A DNA stretch of 64,000 nt from Granulicatella seriolae (GTDB lineage: Bacteria > Bacillota > Bacilli > Lactobacillales > Aerococcaceae). Below the pieces are notes generated by a model. The model was given only the letters and a program-made list of their open reading frames with translations, did no database searches and was not told the DNA's origin. Location: contig NZ_JANHNZ010000001.1 in NCBI RefSeq assembly GCF_024543085.1, forward strand, positions 62,001 through 126,000, read 5' to 3'. The position numbers were made by a program, and so were the translations under genes. Positions 51,406 through 61,614 of this stretch are shown here, one piece after another (within the stretch, counting starts at the first letter, position 1; every line of letters starts with the position of its first letter).

Positions 51406-51575
51406 CCAATTTGCCCCTTTCTTATGATGGCGACCGCCACCCTTAAATCGTAATACATCATATTCTATTCATATAGGCTTTGTCAAATAGAAGAGAAAAA
51501 AGCAGAGAACTTTACCAAATTACAAGAATTACTGATTACTTCTATTATATGAGTATATGAGCTCATACCAGCTCT

Positions 51576-52442
51576 TTAGTTATAATAATCCAAACAATCT
51601 ATTAGGTCTGAACTATCTGTTACTGTAGTAGCACCAGCAGCAATCAGTTCATTAGTCCCCATTGAAAATGGATTAAAAATCGACCCTGGTACGGCAAAGA
51701 CATGGCGATTCTCTTGTAAGGCTAGATTAGCTGTAATCAGACTCCCACTTCTTTTTTCTGCTTCAACCACTAGAACCCCATGACTCAAGCCAGCAATAAT
51801 ACGATTTCGATAAGGAAAGTGATAGCGTAAAGGTTTGCTACCTAGAGGGTATTCACTAATAAGCAATCCTCGTTTAGCTACATGTTCTTGCAAGAAAACA
51901 TTCTCTCTAGGATAGGCACGATCAATGCCACAACCTATAACAGCAATTGTATTACCATTTTCCTCTAAGGTTAGTCGATGAGCGCTACTGTCAATACCCA
52001 TGGCTAATCCACTCACAATAGTTATTCGGCTTTGACACAAGTCTGGCAGCAAGTTCTTGAGTACTTCTTGCCCATATGCAGAGTGCCTTCTCCCACCCAC
52101 AACTCCTAAACAAGTCGTTTTTAAGAGCTGTAAATTCCCCTTGGCAAATAATACAATAGGCGGTTCAAATATTTCTCGCAAGCGTTCAGGGTAGTTGATG
52201 TCATCTATGGTTATGATATGGATAGACTGGTCCATGTATTCCTTGTATAAGTCCGTTACATTTTTGTCTTCCACCCAAGTAAGAAATTTTGTCGGCAATA
52301 GGTCAATAACCCTGCCCATGGGAAAGCACTCTACTAAACTAACTCTCTGACTTAATAGTTGGTAGATTGCAACAGATTCTTTGGCAGTCAAACGCTCACT
52401 CCAAGCCATAGCCGTTAATAGACTTCTTTTTGTCCAAAACAC
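51576..52442 (-). CDS. dprA: DNA-processing protein DprA
   Basis: 288 residues from the GTG at 52440-52442, which lies 8 bp after the AAAGGAG site; an earlier GTG overlaps that site. The Rossmann-like DprA domain has GVVGGRRHSAYG, VSGLAMGIDSSAH, and AVPGSIFNPFS-(GTNELIAAGA). DprA loads RecA on incoming single-stranded DNA during transformation, suggesting at least a partial competence pathway. It follows rnhB by 77 bp. Confidence 0.94.
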   Translation of the reverse strand: MFWTKRSLLTAMAWSERLTAKESVAIYQLLSQRVSLVECFPMGRVIDLLPTKFLTWVEDKNVTDLYKEYMDQSIHIITIDDINYPERLREIFEPPIVLFAKGNLQLLKTTCLGVVGGRRHSAYGQEVLKNLLPDLCQSRITIVSGLAMGIDSSAHRLTLEENGNTIAVIGCGIDRAYPRENVFLQEHVAKRGLLISEYPLGSKPLRYHFPYRNRIIAGLSHGVLVVEAEKRSGSLITANLALQENRHVFAVPGSIFNPFSMGTNELIAAGATTVTDSSDLIDCLDYYN

Positions 52443-52519
52443 AAAAAACACTCCTTTGATATTAATATAGTTGGTTCACTATATAGATACGCAAAAAAGT
52501 GTTGATTGATTAATCATGG

Positions 52520-53281
52520 CTACAAATAATTTTTCACTGGAGCAAATGTTTTTCGATGAATAGGAGAAATCCCCACTGTTTCTAGTGCTGAAAGGTGTTG
52601 GGCTGTCCCATAGCCCGCATTCCTCTCAAAGCCATAAGCAGGAAATTCTAAGGCATAGTCTTCCATCATCTTATCTCGAATCTGTTTGGCTACGATAGAT
52701 GCTGCAGCGATAGAAATACTCTTAGCATCGCCCTTAATAATGGAGTCTTGAGGCAAATCCAAGTCTAAATTCATGGCATCCAACAAGAGATAGTCAGGAG
52801 CAAGTGACAGGTTTAGAATAGCCTCTTTCATAGCTTCCTTACTAGCTTGATAAATATTGATGTCATCAATTCTTTGTGGTGAAATAACTCCTACACCTAC
52901 CGCTACTGCTTCCACCATAATTTTATCGAAAATCTCTTGGCGTTTGCTTGCAGATAACTTTTTAGAATCATCAAAACCTAAGTCTTGTATTCCCTCTGGT
53001 AAAACAACTGCAGCAGCAACCACAGGACCAGCCAACGGACCACGCCCAACCTCATCAATACCAGCTATCCACTGAGCTCCTCGACTGCGAGCTTGTCTCT
53101 CAAAAAACTGCATGCCTTCAAACTGCTCTATCCTAGCTTGCTTCTTTTCGTATTGTCGATGCCAAGATTTAAGAAGAGCTTTAACTCCTGCTCGTTGGTC
53201 ATTAGCAAGTTCTATAAGAAACTTATCCTGAACATCCTCAATCAAGGCTAGCTGTGCTTTAATATCTTTTATTGATTGCAC
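52520..53281 (-). CDS. rnhB: Ribonuclease HII
   Basis: 253 residues. It removes RNA primers and misincorporated ribonucleotides. The active site begins IAGIDEVGRGPLAGPVVAAAV, with the conserved Asp-Glu pair; ILLDAMNL-like (LLLDAMNL) and AAASIVAKQIRD follow. The N-terminal extension of about 70 residues is usual for Gram-positive RnhB. Its start overlaps the rbgA stop by one base. Confidence 0.97.
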   Translation of the reverse strand: MQSIKDIKAQLALIEDVQDKFLIELANDQRAGVKALLKSWHRQYEKKQARIEQFEGMQFFERQARSRGAQWIAGIDEVGRGPLAGPVVAAAVVLPEGIQDLGFDDSKKLSASKRQEIFDKIMVEAVAVGVGVISPQRIDDINIYQASKEAMKEAILNLSLAPDYLLLDAMNLDLDLPQDSIIKGDAKSISIAAASIVAKQIRDKMMEDYALEFPAYGFERNAGYGTAQHLSALETVGISPIHRKTFAPVKNYL

Positions 53282-54156
53282 TAAGCATCTGCCTCCACTT
53301 TAGATACTACAGGTGACACAGGCGGCGTATCCAAGGTATAGGTCCCTAACTTTCCACCACGAATATCATATATTAGACGTTCACTAGCCCTATCATAGTC
53401 ATCCTTCATACCAAGATTGGATGTTATCTTCATGAGAATCTGAGGATTATCCATCTCTAAATCACTGTCAGTTAGACGATAGACCCTTTTGAGACCTTCA
53501 GGATTGGACTCCTTAAAAACATCTATGGCATACAAAGCTATATCATCCATTTGTAAAAGGGTATCTTTGATAGCACCTGTCACAGCTAATTTTTTCCCAA
53601 TTAAGGCATCTTCAAACTTCGGCCATAGAATCCCCGGTGTGTCTAAAAGCTCGAAGTCATTTCCAATCTTAAGCCAGCGTTGTCCCTTGGTAACACCTGG
53701 TTTATTGGCAGTTTCTGCTTGGTTTTTCTGGATAATTCGGTTGATAAAAGTTGATTTCCCTACGTTAGGAATTCCTAATATCATTAAACGAATTGGTCTT
53801 GGTAGCACGCCTTTAGCAGCTAAGCGGTCAAAGTCGGCTTGCATCATCTTTTTCATAGCGGTTTTAACGGTCGCTAATCCCTTCCCATCTTTAGCTTGTA
53901 GTGGGTAGGCTTCGATACCTTGAGAACGATAAAAATTAATCCAGCGGCTAGTTGATTGGCTGTCCGCTAAATCTGCCTTGTTTAATACCATAATGTGTTT
54001 CTTATTGCTCTTAATCTCCTCTACTAAAGGATTACGGCTTGATTCAGGAATTCGTGCATCAACACACTCAACCACGATATCCACTAATTTCAGTTTTTCG
54101 ATCGCCTCTCGCTTGGCTTTAGCCATATGTCCGGGGAACCATTGAATTGTACTCAT
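53281..54156 (-). CDS. rbgA: Ribosome biogenesis GTPase RbgA (YlqF)
   Basis: 291 residues. Circularly permuted GTPase with G4 (NKAD) before G1 (GIPNVGKST) and G3 (DTPG), the usual order for this family. It is needed for late 50S subunit assembly. The start IQWFPGHMAKA is typical. It is the first gene of the rbgA-rnhB-dprA-topA run. Confidence 0.97.
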   Translation of the reverse strand: MSTIQWFPGHMAKAKREAIEKLKLVDIVVECVDARIPESSRNPLVEEIKSNKKHIMVLNKADLADSQSTSRWINFYRSQGIEAYPLQAKDGKGLATVKTAMKKMMQADFDRLAAKGVLPRPIRLMILGIPNVGKSTFINRIIQKNQAETANKPGVTKGQRWLKIGNDFELLDTPGILWPKFEDALIGKKLAVTGAIKDTLLQMDDIALYAIDVFKESNPEGLKRVYRLTDSDLEMDNPQILMKITSNLGMKDDYDRASERLIYDIRGGKLGTYTLDTPPVSPVVSKVEADA

Positions 54157-54334
54157 AAAAAAACTCCTTTCAAGAGGTTGAGTCTTGGCTCCTTCTTATT
54201 GAATGATGAATACAATAGAAGGAATACTAGCCTATTATAACATGATTCTTGGAGTTTTTATGTATTACTGTCTACGAAGCTGCAAGGAACTGAGTAAAAA
54301 CTCCATAGAGACTAGAAGTCATTTCTAAATCATA

Positions 54335-54454
54335 AAAAGAGTTCCTGAGAAATAAACCAGAAATCAAAACGGTGGCACCACCGTGAGCCTTGGTCTCACG
54401 TAGACAGCTATGATTTACACCGCTATTTCTGATTCATTTCTCAGGAACTCTTTT
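54335..54454. repeat. Internally deleted palindromic element, copy C
   Basis: Perfect 19-bp arms (54335-54353 with 54436-54454) surround a core that has kept both ends and the hairpin with the ACCAAGG loop but has lost about 60 nt from the middle. The flank TTCTAAATCATAAAA in front is shared with copy A, so the repeated unit is longer than the arms. It lies downstream of the phospho-beta-glucosidase gene in the 343-bp gap 54157-54499; no gene was seen in the rest. Confidence 0.8.
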
Positions 54455-54499
54455 ACTTGTCGTACTATAAAGTTGTTATTCAATTTTGATAATTTTTAT

Positions 54500-55927
<1,428 letters not shown>

Positions 55928-57325
55928 TTATTCCCCCTCTTTTAAATCCTCAAAACCAATAAGTAAGGTCAGTACAAAAGAGAGCACGACGGATAAAATC
56001 ATAATACCTATTGTCCAAACAACAGACATTGGGTCTTTGGGATCAAAAAATTGTACTGCTGTTGCAACTCCTGGTGATGCCATTGAACGACTAGCTAATC
56101 CAGCAATACCAGCCAGTCCACCACAAACAAAACCAGTTATAAGGGAAGCAATCAGTGGACGTTTCAACCTAACAGCCACCCCATATAGCCCCGGTTCTGT
56201 AATACCAGCAATTATCGCTGAAAATGCTGCCGCAATAGATGTTTGGCGTAATTCATGGTTACGTGTCTTCCAAGCTACCGCAAGAGCTACACCACCTAGC
56301 GACAGGTTAGCACCAATCTCACTTGGCATTACCATAGCTTCCATACCAGTTGCTGCAATTGTCATTAAAATCGTTGGAGTGAACACACGGTGCATACCAG
56401 TAATAACTAATAACGGCCAAATGGCACCCATAATAGCAACTGCTAGGAAACCAAGATGATCATGAATGGCATAAACAAGACTTGAAATGGCATTACCAAA
56501 CCATACACCTGCAGGACCAACCAACATAATAGCGATAGGTGAAGCAATCAAGAAAATCAACATTGGTTTTAAAAAGTTTTTAGTAACTTCTGGAGTGATT
56601 CTATCCACAAACCGTTCAATATAAGACAATAACCAAGTCATTACAAGAGTTGGAACAACGGTGTAGGTATATTTTACAGAGGTCATAGCAACACCTAGAA
56701 AAATTACAGTTTCTCCATCGGCAATAGCTTTCATTATTTCAATAAAGCTCGGGTGTACAAGAGCACCAGCAATCGCCATAGCAATATATGGATTGGTATT
56801 AAATTTCTTAGCGGCCGAAGCGGCTACCATAATTGGTAGGAAGAAAAAGGCACCATCCCCCATTACAGTTAGTAAACGATAGGTATAACTGGTATCTGGT
56901 AATACTCCTATCATATTTAATAGTAAGACTAACAATTTAATCATTGAGCCACCAATAATAGCAGGAATCAATGGGCTCATTGTAGAAACAAGTGCGTCTA
57001 AAATATTGGCTCCAATTTTCTTGAGGGTTAGTGGTTCTTTGATTTGCCCCTTTGCAATCTCGCTTTCTTGACCAAAATCTCCAATTTTTAAGACTTCCTT
57101 GTAGGCTTGTGCAACAGCATTTCCAATAATCACTTGGTGTTGTCCGCCATTATAGATGTAGCCTAGAACACCCTTGATATTCTTTAAGCCATCAACATCT
57201 ACCTTACTGTCATCTTTTACAACAAAGCGCAAACGTGTCATACAATGTGTAACACCAGAAATATTATCTTTGCCACCAATCTTTTCTACTATTTCCTTTG
57301 AAATAAGTGCATAATCTTTTGCCAT
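55928..57325 (-). CDS. Beta-glucoside PTS permease, EIIBC
   Basis: 465 residues. An EIIB domain with the phosphorylated Cys28 (GVTHCMTRLRF) is followed by an EIIC membrane domain with around ten helices (from about residue 105). There is no EIIA domain at the C-terminus, unlike BglP/BglF of about 610-630 residues, so phosphate must come from a separate EIIA. It imports and phosphorylates a beta-glucoside. The operon is headed by a promoter overlapping a cre site. Confidence 0.92.
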   Translation of the reverse strand: MAKDYALISKEIVEKIGGKDNISGVTHCMTRLRFVVKDDSKVDVDGLKNIKGVLGYIYNGGQHQVIIGNAVAQAYKEVLKIGDFGQESEIAKGQIKEPLTLKKIGANILDALVSTMSPLIPAIIGGSMIKLLVLLLNMIGVLPDTSYTYRLLTVMGDGAFFFLPIMVAASAAKKFNTNPYIAMAIAGALVHPSFIEIMKAIADGETVIFLGVAMTSVKYTYTVVPTLVMTWLLSYIERFVDRITPEVTKNFLKPMLIFLIASPIAIMLVGPAGVWFGNAISSLVYAIHDHLGFLAVAIMGAIWPLLVITGMHRVFTPTILMTIAATGMEAMVMPSEIGANLSLGGVALAVAWKTRNHELRQTSIAAAFSAIIAGITEPGLYGVAVRLKRPLIASLITGFVCGGLAGIAGLASRSMASPGVATAVQFFDPKDPMSVVWTIGIMILSVVLSFVLTLLIGFEDLKEGE

Positions 57326-57360
57326 AATGTTATCTCCTCAATAGTTCTTTTTATGGTCTC

Positions 57361-57389
57361 ACTTTAGCCCAAATTGATAGCGTTCACAA
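57361..57389 (-). promoter_or_regulatory. PTS-glucosidase promoter with cre site
   Basis: Minus-strand -35 TTGTGA (57384-57389) and -10 TAAAGT (57361-57366), 17-bp spacer. A cre site TGATAGCGTTCACA (57375-57388) fits the TGWNANCGNTNWCA consensus at every position and overlaps the -35. CcpA would block this promoter when glucose is available. Confidence 0.75.
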
Positions 57390-57430
57390 TAACTCTTAAG
57401 GCTTTAAAAACAAAACGTATGCGATAAAAA

Positions 57431-57475
57431 ATTGTTTCCTGTAGAAAACAATATGTTTTTTCTGTAGGAAACAAT
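57431..57475. promoter_or_regulatory. Inverted repeat in the PTS/regulator divergent region (likely RpiR operator)
   Basis: ATTGTTTCCTGTAGAAAACA (57431-57450) is repeated in inverted form at 57454-57475; each arm is itself partly palindromic (TTGTTT...AAAACAA). It lies upstream of both divergent promoters and is the best candidate for binding by the divergent RpiR-type protein. Confidence 0.5.
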
Positions 57476-57552
57476 TCAAGGTACAAGCGCTGACAATTAT
57501 GTTACTATTATTGTCAAAGACAATGTAAAATGATTAAAAATGAGGTGCATCT

Positions 57553-58299
57553 ATGTTTAGTCCAGATATCATAAGAGACTTAAGTCCAATACAACTTTCC
57601 ATTTATAACTACCTTTTGGATAATAAAGAAAAAGTTGCTTATATGAAAATTCGTGAATTTGCTCATGAAAGTCATGTGTCAACAACTAGCATTTTGAAGT
57701 TTTGTCAAAAATTAGGTTTTTATAGCTATACAGAGTTCAGAATGGCTTTTAGACAATACCTTCAAGAAGATAAAAAACAAAGTTTACTCACAAATGATAC
57801 ATCCGAAATAATAGATTTCTTAAAGAGAAGTGATTCCGTTGAATTTAACCAACAAATTAATGAAATTACCAAGAGTATTCTAGAAGCTAAACAAACCATC
57901 TTTATTGGTAGTGGCAATAGTGGCGTGATGGCGAAGTATGGCGCGCGTTTTTTATCATCAATTGGTGAATTGACTCTTTATATTGATGATCCACACTACC
58001 CCATTAAAGGCAACCTCTTCTCTGATTCTGTCGTAATTATTTGTAGTGTTTCTGGCGAAAGTAATGATATTATTACTCATATCAATAGCTTTAAGAGTAA
58101 GAATTGTAAGATTATTTCTATTACAAACAATCAAAGCTCAACTATTTCAAAAATGAGTGACATCAACTTATCCTACTACATTTCCCAAAATAAGAATGAC
58201 CGATATGATATTACATCTCAGATTCCTGTTATTTCTATTATCGAGAAGATTGGTAGAAAGCTTTATCAGCTTAAATCAGAGGAAGAAGTCCCTATCTAA
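57553..58299 (+). CDS. RpiR/MurR-family transcription regulator
   Basis: 248 residues. N-terminal HTH_6 domain (about 1-75, with HVSTTSILKFCQKLGF) and a C-terminal SIS sugar-phosphate-binding domain (about 105-225, IFIGSGNSGVMAKYGARF). It is divergent from the PTS-glucosidase operon and probably responds to a phosphorylated sugar intermediate. Start ATG with AGGTG 7 bp upstream. Whether it activates or represses is not known. Confidence 0.88.
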   Translation: MFSPDIIRDLSPIQLSIYNYLLDNKEKVAYMKIREFAHESHVSTTSILKFCQKLGFYSYTEFRMAFRQYLQEDKKQSLLTNDTSEIIDFLKRSDSVEFNQQINEITKSILEAKQTIFIGSGNSGVMAKYGARFLSSIGELTLYIDDPHYPIKGNLFSDSVVIICSVSGESNDIITHINSFKSKNCKIISITNNQSSTISKMSDINLSYYISQNKNDRYDITSQIPVISIIEKIGRKLYQLKSEEEVPI

Positions 58300-58318
58300 T
58301 AACTTAGTATCAAACTAT

Positions 58319-58370
58319 AAAAAGAGTCTCCAATACCCTTATTTTTGATAGAGGTATTGGAGACTCTTTA
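58319..58370. terminator. Bidirectional terminator after the RpiR-type gene
   Basis: A 17-bp perfect stem (58321-58337 with 58353-58369) with A/T runs on both sides. It serves the convergent regulator and ABC permease genes. Its stem base (AAAGAGTCTCC) resembles the outer arms of the palindromic elements, but it has no core. Confidence 0.85.
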
Positions 58371-58404
58371 CGCATGAACACTACCTGCTAACATTTCCTA
58401 AACA

Positions 58405-59157
58405 TCAGTTCAATCGTCTGGCATTCTTCCGTAACCCAGCAAAGCATACCAAGCCACAGATTGCACCAAAAACAATAAATGCTTGAACCAAAGGCATAAA
58501 GTTATAGGAATTTAATTGCCAAGCTTTTGTAAGAGCGCCTGGTAGTACTGCTGTTGGTAAATATATCAGAGCGCCTTGGACAACTTTAGGCAAGTCTTCA
58601 ATCTGTAGTCCCATTAACCCCGATAACATCATAATAGCGAAATAAAGAGTCATGGTAATTCCATAGGCAATGCTAAAGCGACGTACCAATAAACAAATTC
58701 CATAAGCTAAGACAAATAGAGATACACCTAAGACAGCAAAAGTCACTACTAAAGCAAAGAAAGCAAAAAATGTTGGAGTCGATAAATTGATATAAGAAGC
58801 AGTGGCAACAGTATATAAAATAATAGCTAAGGTCGTACCAATCGCATTAGCAATCATCTTAGCTTGCATCTGCTTGCCTTCACTAATTCCAAACAATACT
58901 AATCGATTAATAACCCCCTTTTCAATTTCTTGAGAAAATAGTGCTGAAAATCCAATAAATAATAAAGCCAATGGTATCACTAACATCATTTGCACAAACA
59001 ATTGAACGCTTACCTGAGCTTTCATTACTTCAGGAACATTTTTAATGATTACTGGGTACAAAATATACAACATAACAATTGGAAAAACTAATCCAAAAAA
59101 GATAGCAAAGAAATTTCCTAGCATACTTCTCAATTCATATGTCACTAATCGTCTCAT
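58405..59157 (-). CDS. ABC-2 type transporter permease
   Basis: 250 residues with six hydrophobic segments, starting MRRLVTYELRSMLGNFFAIFFG and with the family's EIEKGVINRLVLFGISEG cytoplasmic loop. It is the membrane partner of the ATPase whose stop codon overlaps its start by four bases. The substrate is unknown; small ABC-2 exporters with this architecture often export antimicrobial peptides, lantibiotics or lipids. Last gene of the four-gene operon. Confidence 0.85.
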   Translation of the reverse strand: MRRLVTYELRSMLGNFFAIFFGLVFPIVMLYILYPVIIKNVPEVMKAQVSVQLFVQMMLVIPLALLFIGFSALFSQEIEKGVINRLVLFGISEGKQMQAKMIANAIGTTLAIILYTVATASYINLSTPTFFAFFALVVTFAVLGVSLFVLAYGICLLVRRFSIAYGITMTLYFAIMMLSGLMGLQIEDLPKVVQGALIYLPTAVLPGALTKAWQLNSYNFMPLVQAFIVFGAICGLVCFAGLRKNARRLN

Positions 59158-60014
59158 TTTTTATTCCCTCCTATAGCATTCATGCTTAGAATTTCAATAT
59201 CGTAATTACTACGCTTAAAGGACACATTTTTTTCAACTAACAATTGAACAAGCCCCATTTCTTCCTCAGGTGTTTTGCAAGACAAGGCTAGCATTCCTTC
59301 AGGCGCAATAATTTTTTTGTAAGAATCGATTAAGGTATGCTCAATTTGATTGGCATTAAAGGTTACTACAGAATGACCACAATATTTTCTAAACAGTTCT
59401 TTGGTATCACCAAAATCAATCAATTTTCCTGCATCTAAAATCATCAGCTTGTTGGTTAACCGTTCTAACTCTTCGTAATAATGGGTAATGAAAATAATAC
59501 AGGACTCTTTATGGTCATACCATTCAAGAATTTTATCAATCAGACTTTGTCTTGTTGAAAAATCTAATCCTGTAGTAACTTCATCAAAGAATGTGATAGG
59601 TGCATCTTGCATTAAGACCAAAATCAGGGTAAATCGTTGCTTTAATCCACCTGATAAATTTTTATAGTGTTTTTTCAAATGGTCATTAAAGTTAAAAAAG
59701 TTGATTAATTCTTGCAGCTTTGGATTTTTGTCAACATCGGTATTTAAAATAGTTTCCATAACATTTTTAACACTCATAGTATCTACATACTCATTAAACT
59801 GCATATGGACTGACATTTGACTAGGTGCTACTTCTGTGGCAATGGTTCCCTCATATGGTAATATTCCTAAACATGCTTTAACAAAGGTTGTTTTCCCGGC
59901 ACCGTTTGACCCGATAACGCCCACACGGTCATGGGCATTGATCTCAATTTTGCGGTCAATATCTAAAGCTTTTACATCTTTGTAGCTTACTTGTAAGTCA
60001 TTAATGGTTATCAT
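59154..60014 (-). CDS. ABC transporter ATP-binding protein
   Basis: 286 residues. Walker A GSNGAGKTT (35-43), Q-loop Gln near 72, signature LSGGLKQR (120-127), and Walker B with FFDE (143-146). A C-terminal extension of about 70 residues follows the nucleotide-binding domain, as in ABC-2 exporters. The gene overlaps the kinase gene by 14 bp and the permease by 4 bp, so all are translationally coupled. Confidence 0.9.
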   Translation of the reverse strand: MITINDLQVSYKDVKALDIDRKIEINAHDRVGVIGSNGAGKTTFVKACLGILPYEGTIATEVAPSQMSVHMQFNEYVDTMSVKNVMETILNTDVDKNPKLQELINFFNFNDHLKKHYKNLSGGLKQRFTLILVLMQDAPITFFDEVTTGLDFSTRQSLIDKILEWYDHKESCIIFITHYYEELERLTNKLMILDAGKLIDFGDTKELFRKYCGHSVVTFNANQIEHTLIDSYKKIIAPEGMLALSCKTPEEEMGLVQLLVEKNVSFKRSNYDIEILSMNAIGGNKK

Positions 60015-61614
60015 AAGAATCTTCCTCCTTTAAATAAATGACGACTTGCACACCTGATTCTTGTAAATCTATCATCCCCTCTTCAAAATTGTCAATCGTC
60101 CATCGCAAGCCCAGCATATCGATGAAGGTATCTACCAGATACAAACCTAGTCCCGTTCCTCGTTCTTGATTGTCTTGAGACCTTACAAAGGCTTCCTTAA
60201 TTCTCGGCAATAACTCTTCATCAATCGTCTTGCCAAAATTGCGTAAGACAAGCTTGTCTTGAGTAAGCATAAGGATCATCTTTCCACCTTGTGGGGTGTA
60301 TTGGATAGCATTATTGATGATGTTTTCTAAGATGGAATAAAATAATTCTGGGTCAGTTGTAAGCTTGACTGAGTCAAGTGCTGTTTCAATCTGAATATGT
60401 TTATCCTTAATGCGTTCAGAAAACTGGTTTAGACAATTTTCAACTAGGTCATTAAGAGAGATTTCTTCTAAATCAAGAGTCTGGCTCTTATAGGCAAAGC
60501 TTGCGATAACATTCTCAATAATGCTACTCAAGCGAATCAGTTCCTGCTCAACTTTTGGTAGATAAACATCCGTATCAGCAAACTTACCTACCTTATGCTT
60601 CATTCCCTCTACCAACAGACTTGCTCCTGCAATTGGTGTCTTTAGTTGATGAGAAGCATTCATCATAAATATCTTTTGCTTTTCTTTTTCAGCTTCCAAG
60701 GCTTCATTCTGCAATTGTAGCTGAGTCAATTTCTGTTGAATATCTTGGTGCATGTCATTCAAGGCATCCTCTAGTACTTTGAATTCATCTCCTTGGTTCT
60801 TCTGTTTAAACATAAAATCTTTCTGACCACTACGATTACGAGCTTGCTTTGCCAGTGTTTCAACTGGTTCAGCCAACTTTCGGCTAAATAATGAAGCAGA
60901 GATTAGTGAAAACAGTAATAATACTAAAACAATCATAGGTGTACTAATTAGAATGATGGGCATCAATTCACTCAATTGTGGTGTCATGGTTGAAGCAAAC
61001 GTAATGTAATAAACGCCATTTTTTTGCTTAAATGCTATAATGTTTGTAAATTGAGTTTTATTTGATTCTATCTGGCTAATCATCATTTTCGAGCCATCTT
61101 CTAATTGTTTGAAATCTGATATAACAGCACTATCGTCAAGCATTTGGATATTATTTTTAAACTCTTTGATGGTTACCATCTGATTGAATTGGAATTCTTT
61201 ACTCAAGTCTTCCCATTGTTTCGTATCGAATTCTATATCTATATCTTTGCTATCTTCATTTGAACTTGACATCTGTACAAAAGACTTGCGCATAGAGTCA
61301 ATCAACTCTTTTAATTCTGGACGAATCACTTCTACGGTTGATGAAAAATATTGATTGAGTAGTTTAAACTCATAGCCGCTTTCAGGAAGTTGAACGCTCA
61401 TCAAATAGATATTATCAGTAATCAATTCTCCTAAGTTTTCATCTTCACCAGCCACCAAACTTTTTTGAACTTCACTAATTTGTTCGATATATTTATCGTT
61501 TTTATAATCAACATACAATCCTGGTAGCATAAAAATAAAGTAACCAATAATTACTAGTCCAACAAGAAAAGTAGTTGCGCCGGTATATAAAAAGACTTTT
61601 TTTGAAAGTTTCAT
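60001..61614 (-). CDS. Sensor histidine kinase
   Basis: 537 residues. Two transmembrane helices (about 9-32 and 216-243) frame an extracellular sensor of about 185 residues, which I do not recognise. A HAMP domain (about 240-300), a DHp domain with phospho-His H322 (NASHQLKTP) and a catalytic domain with N-box (IINNAIQYT, about 432-440) and G-box (GTGLGLYLV, 486-494) follow. It overlaps the response regulator by 4 bp. It probably controls the ABC genes downstream. Confidence 0.9.
   Translation of the reverse strand: MKLSKKVFLYTGATTFLVGLVIIGYFIFMLPGLYVDYKNDKYIEQISEVQKSLVAGEDENLGELITDNIYLMSVQLPESGYEFKLLNQYFSSTVEVIRPELKELIDSMRKSFVQMSSSNEDSKDIDIEFDTKQWEDLSKEFQFNQMVTIKEFKNNIQMLDDSAVISDFKQLEDGSKMMISQIESNKTQFTNIIAFKQKNGVYYITFASTMTPQLSELMPIILISTPMIVLVLLLFSLISASLFSRKLAEPVETLAKQARNRSGQKDFMFKQKNQGDEFKVLEDALNDMHQDIQQKLTQLQLQNEALEAEKEKQKIFMMNASHQLKTPIAGASLLVEGMKHKVGKFADTDVYLPKVEQELIRLSSIIENVIASFAYKSQTLDLEEISLNDLVENCLNQFSERIKDKHIQIETALDSVKLTTDPELFYSILENIINNAIQYTPQGGKMILMLTQDKLVLRNFGKTIDEELLPRIKEAFVRSQDNQERGTGLGLYLVDTFIDMLGLRWTIDNFEEGMIDLQESGVQVVIYLKEEDSYDNH

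Noticed and set aside
53489-53908. 139-residue plus-strand frame within rbgA
   Set aside because: It is antisense to a well-conserved GTPase gene, has no ribosome-binding site and no recognisable domain.
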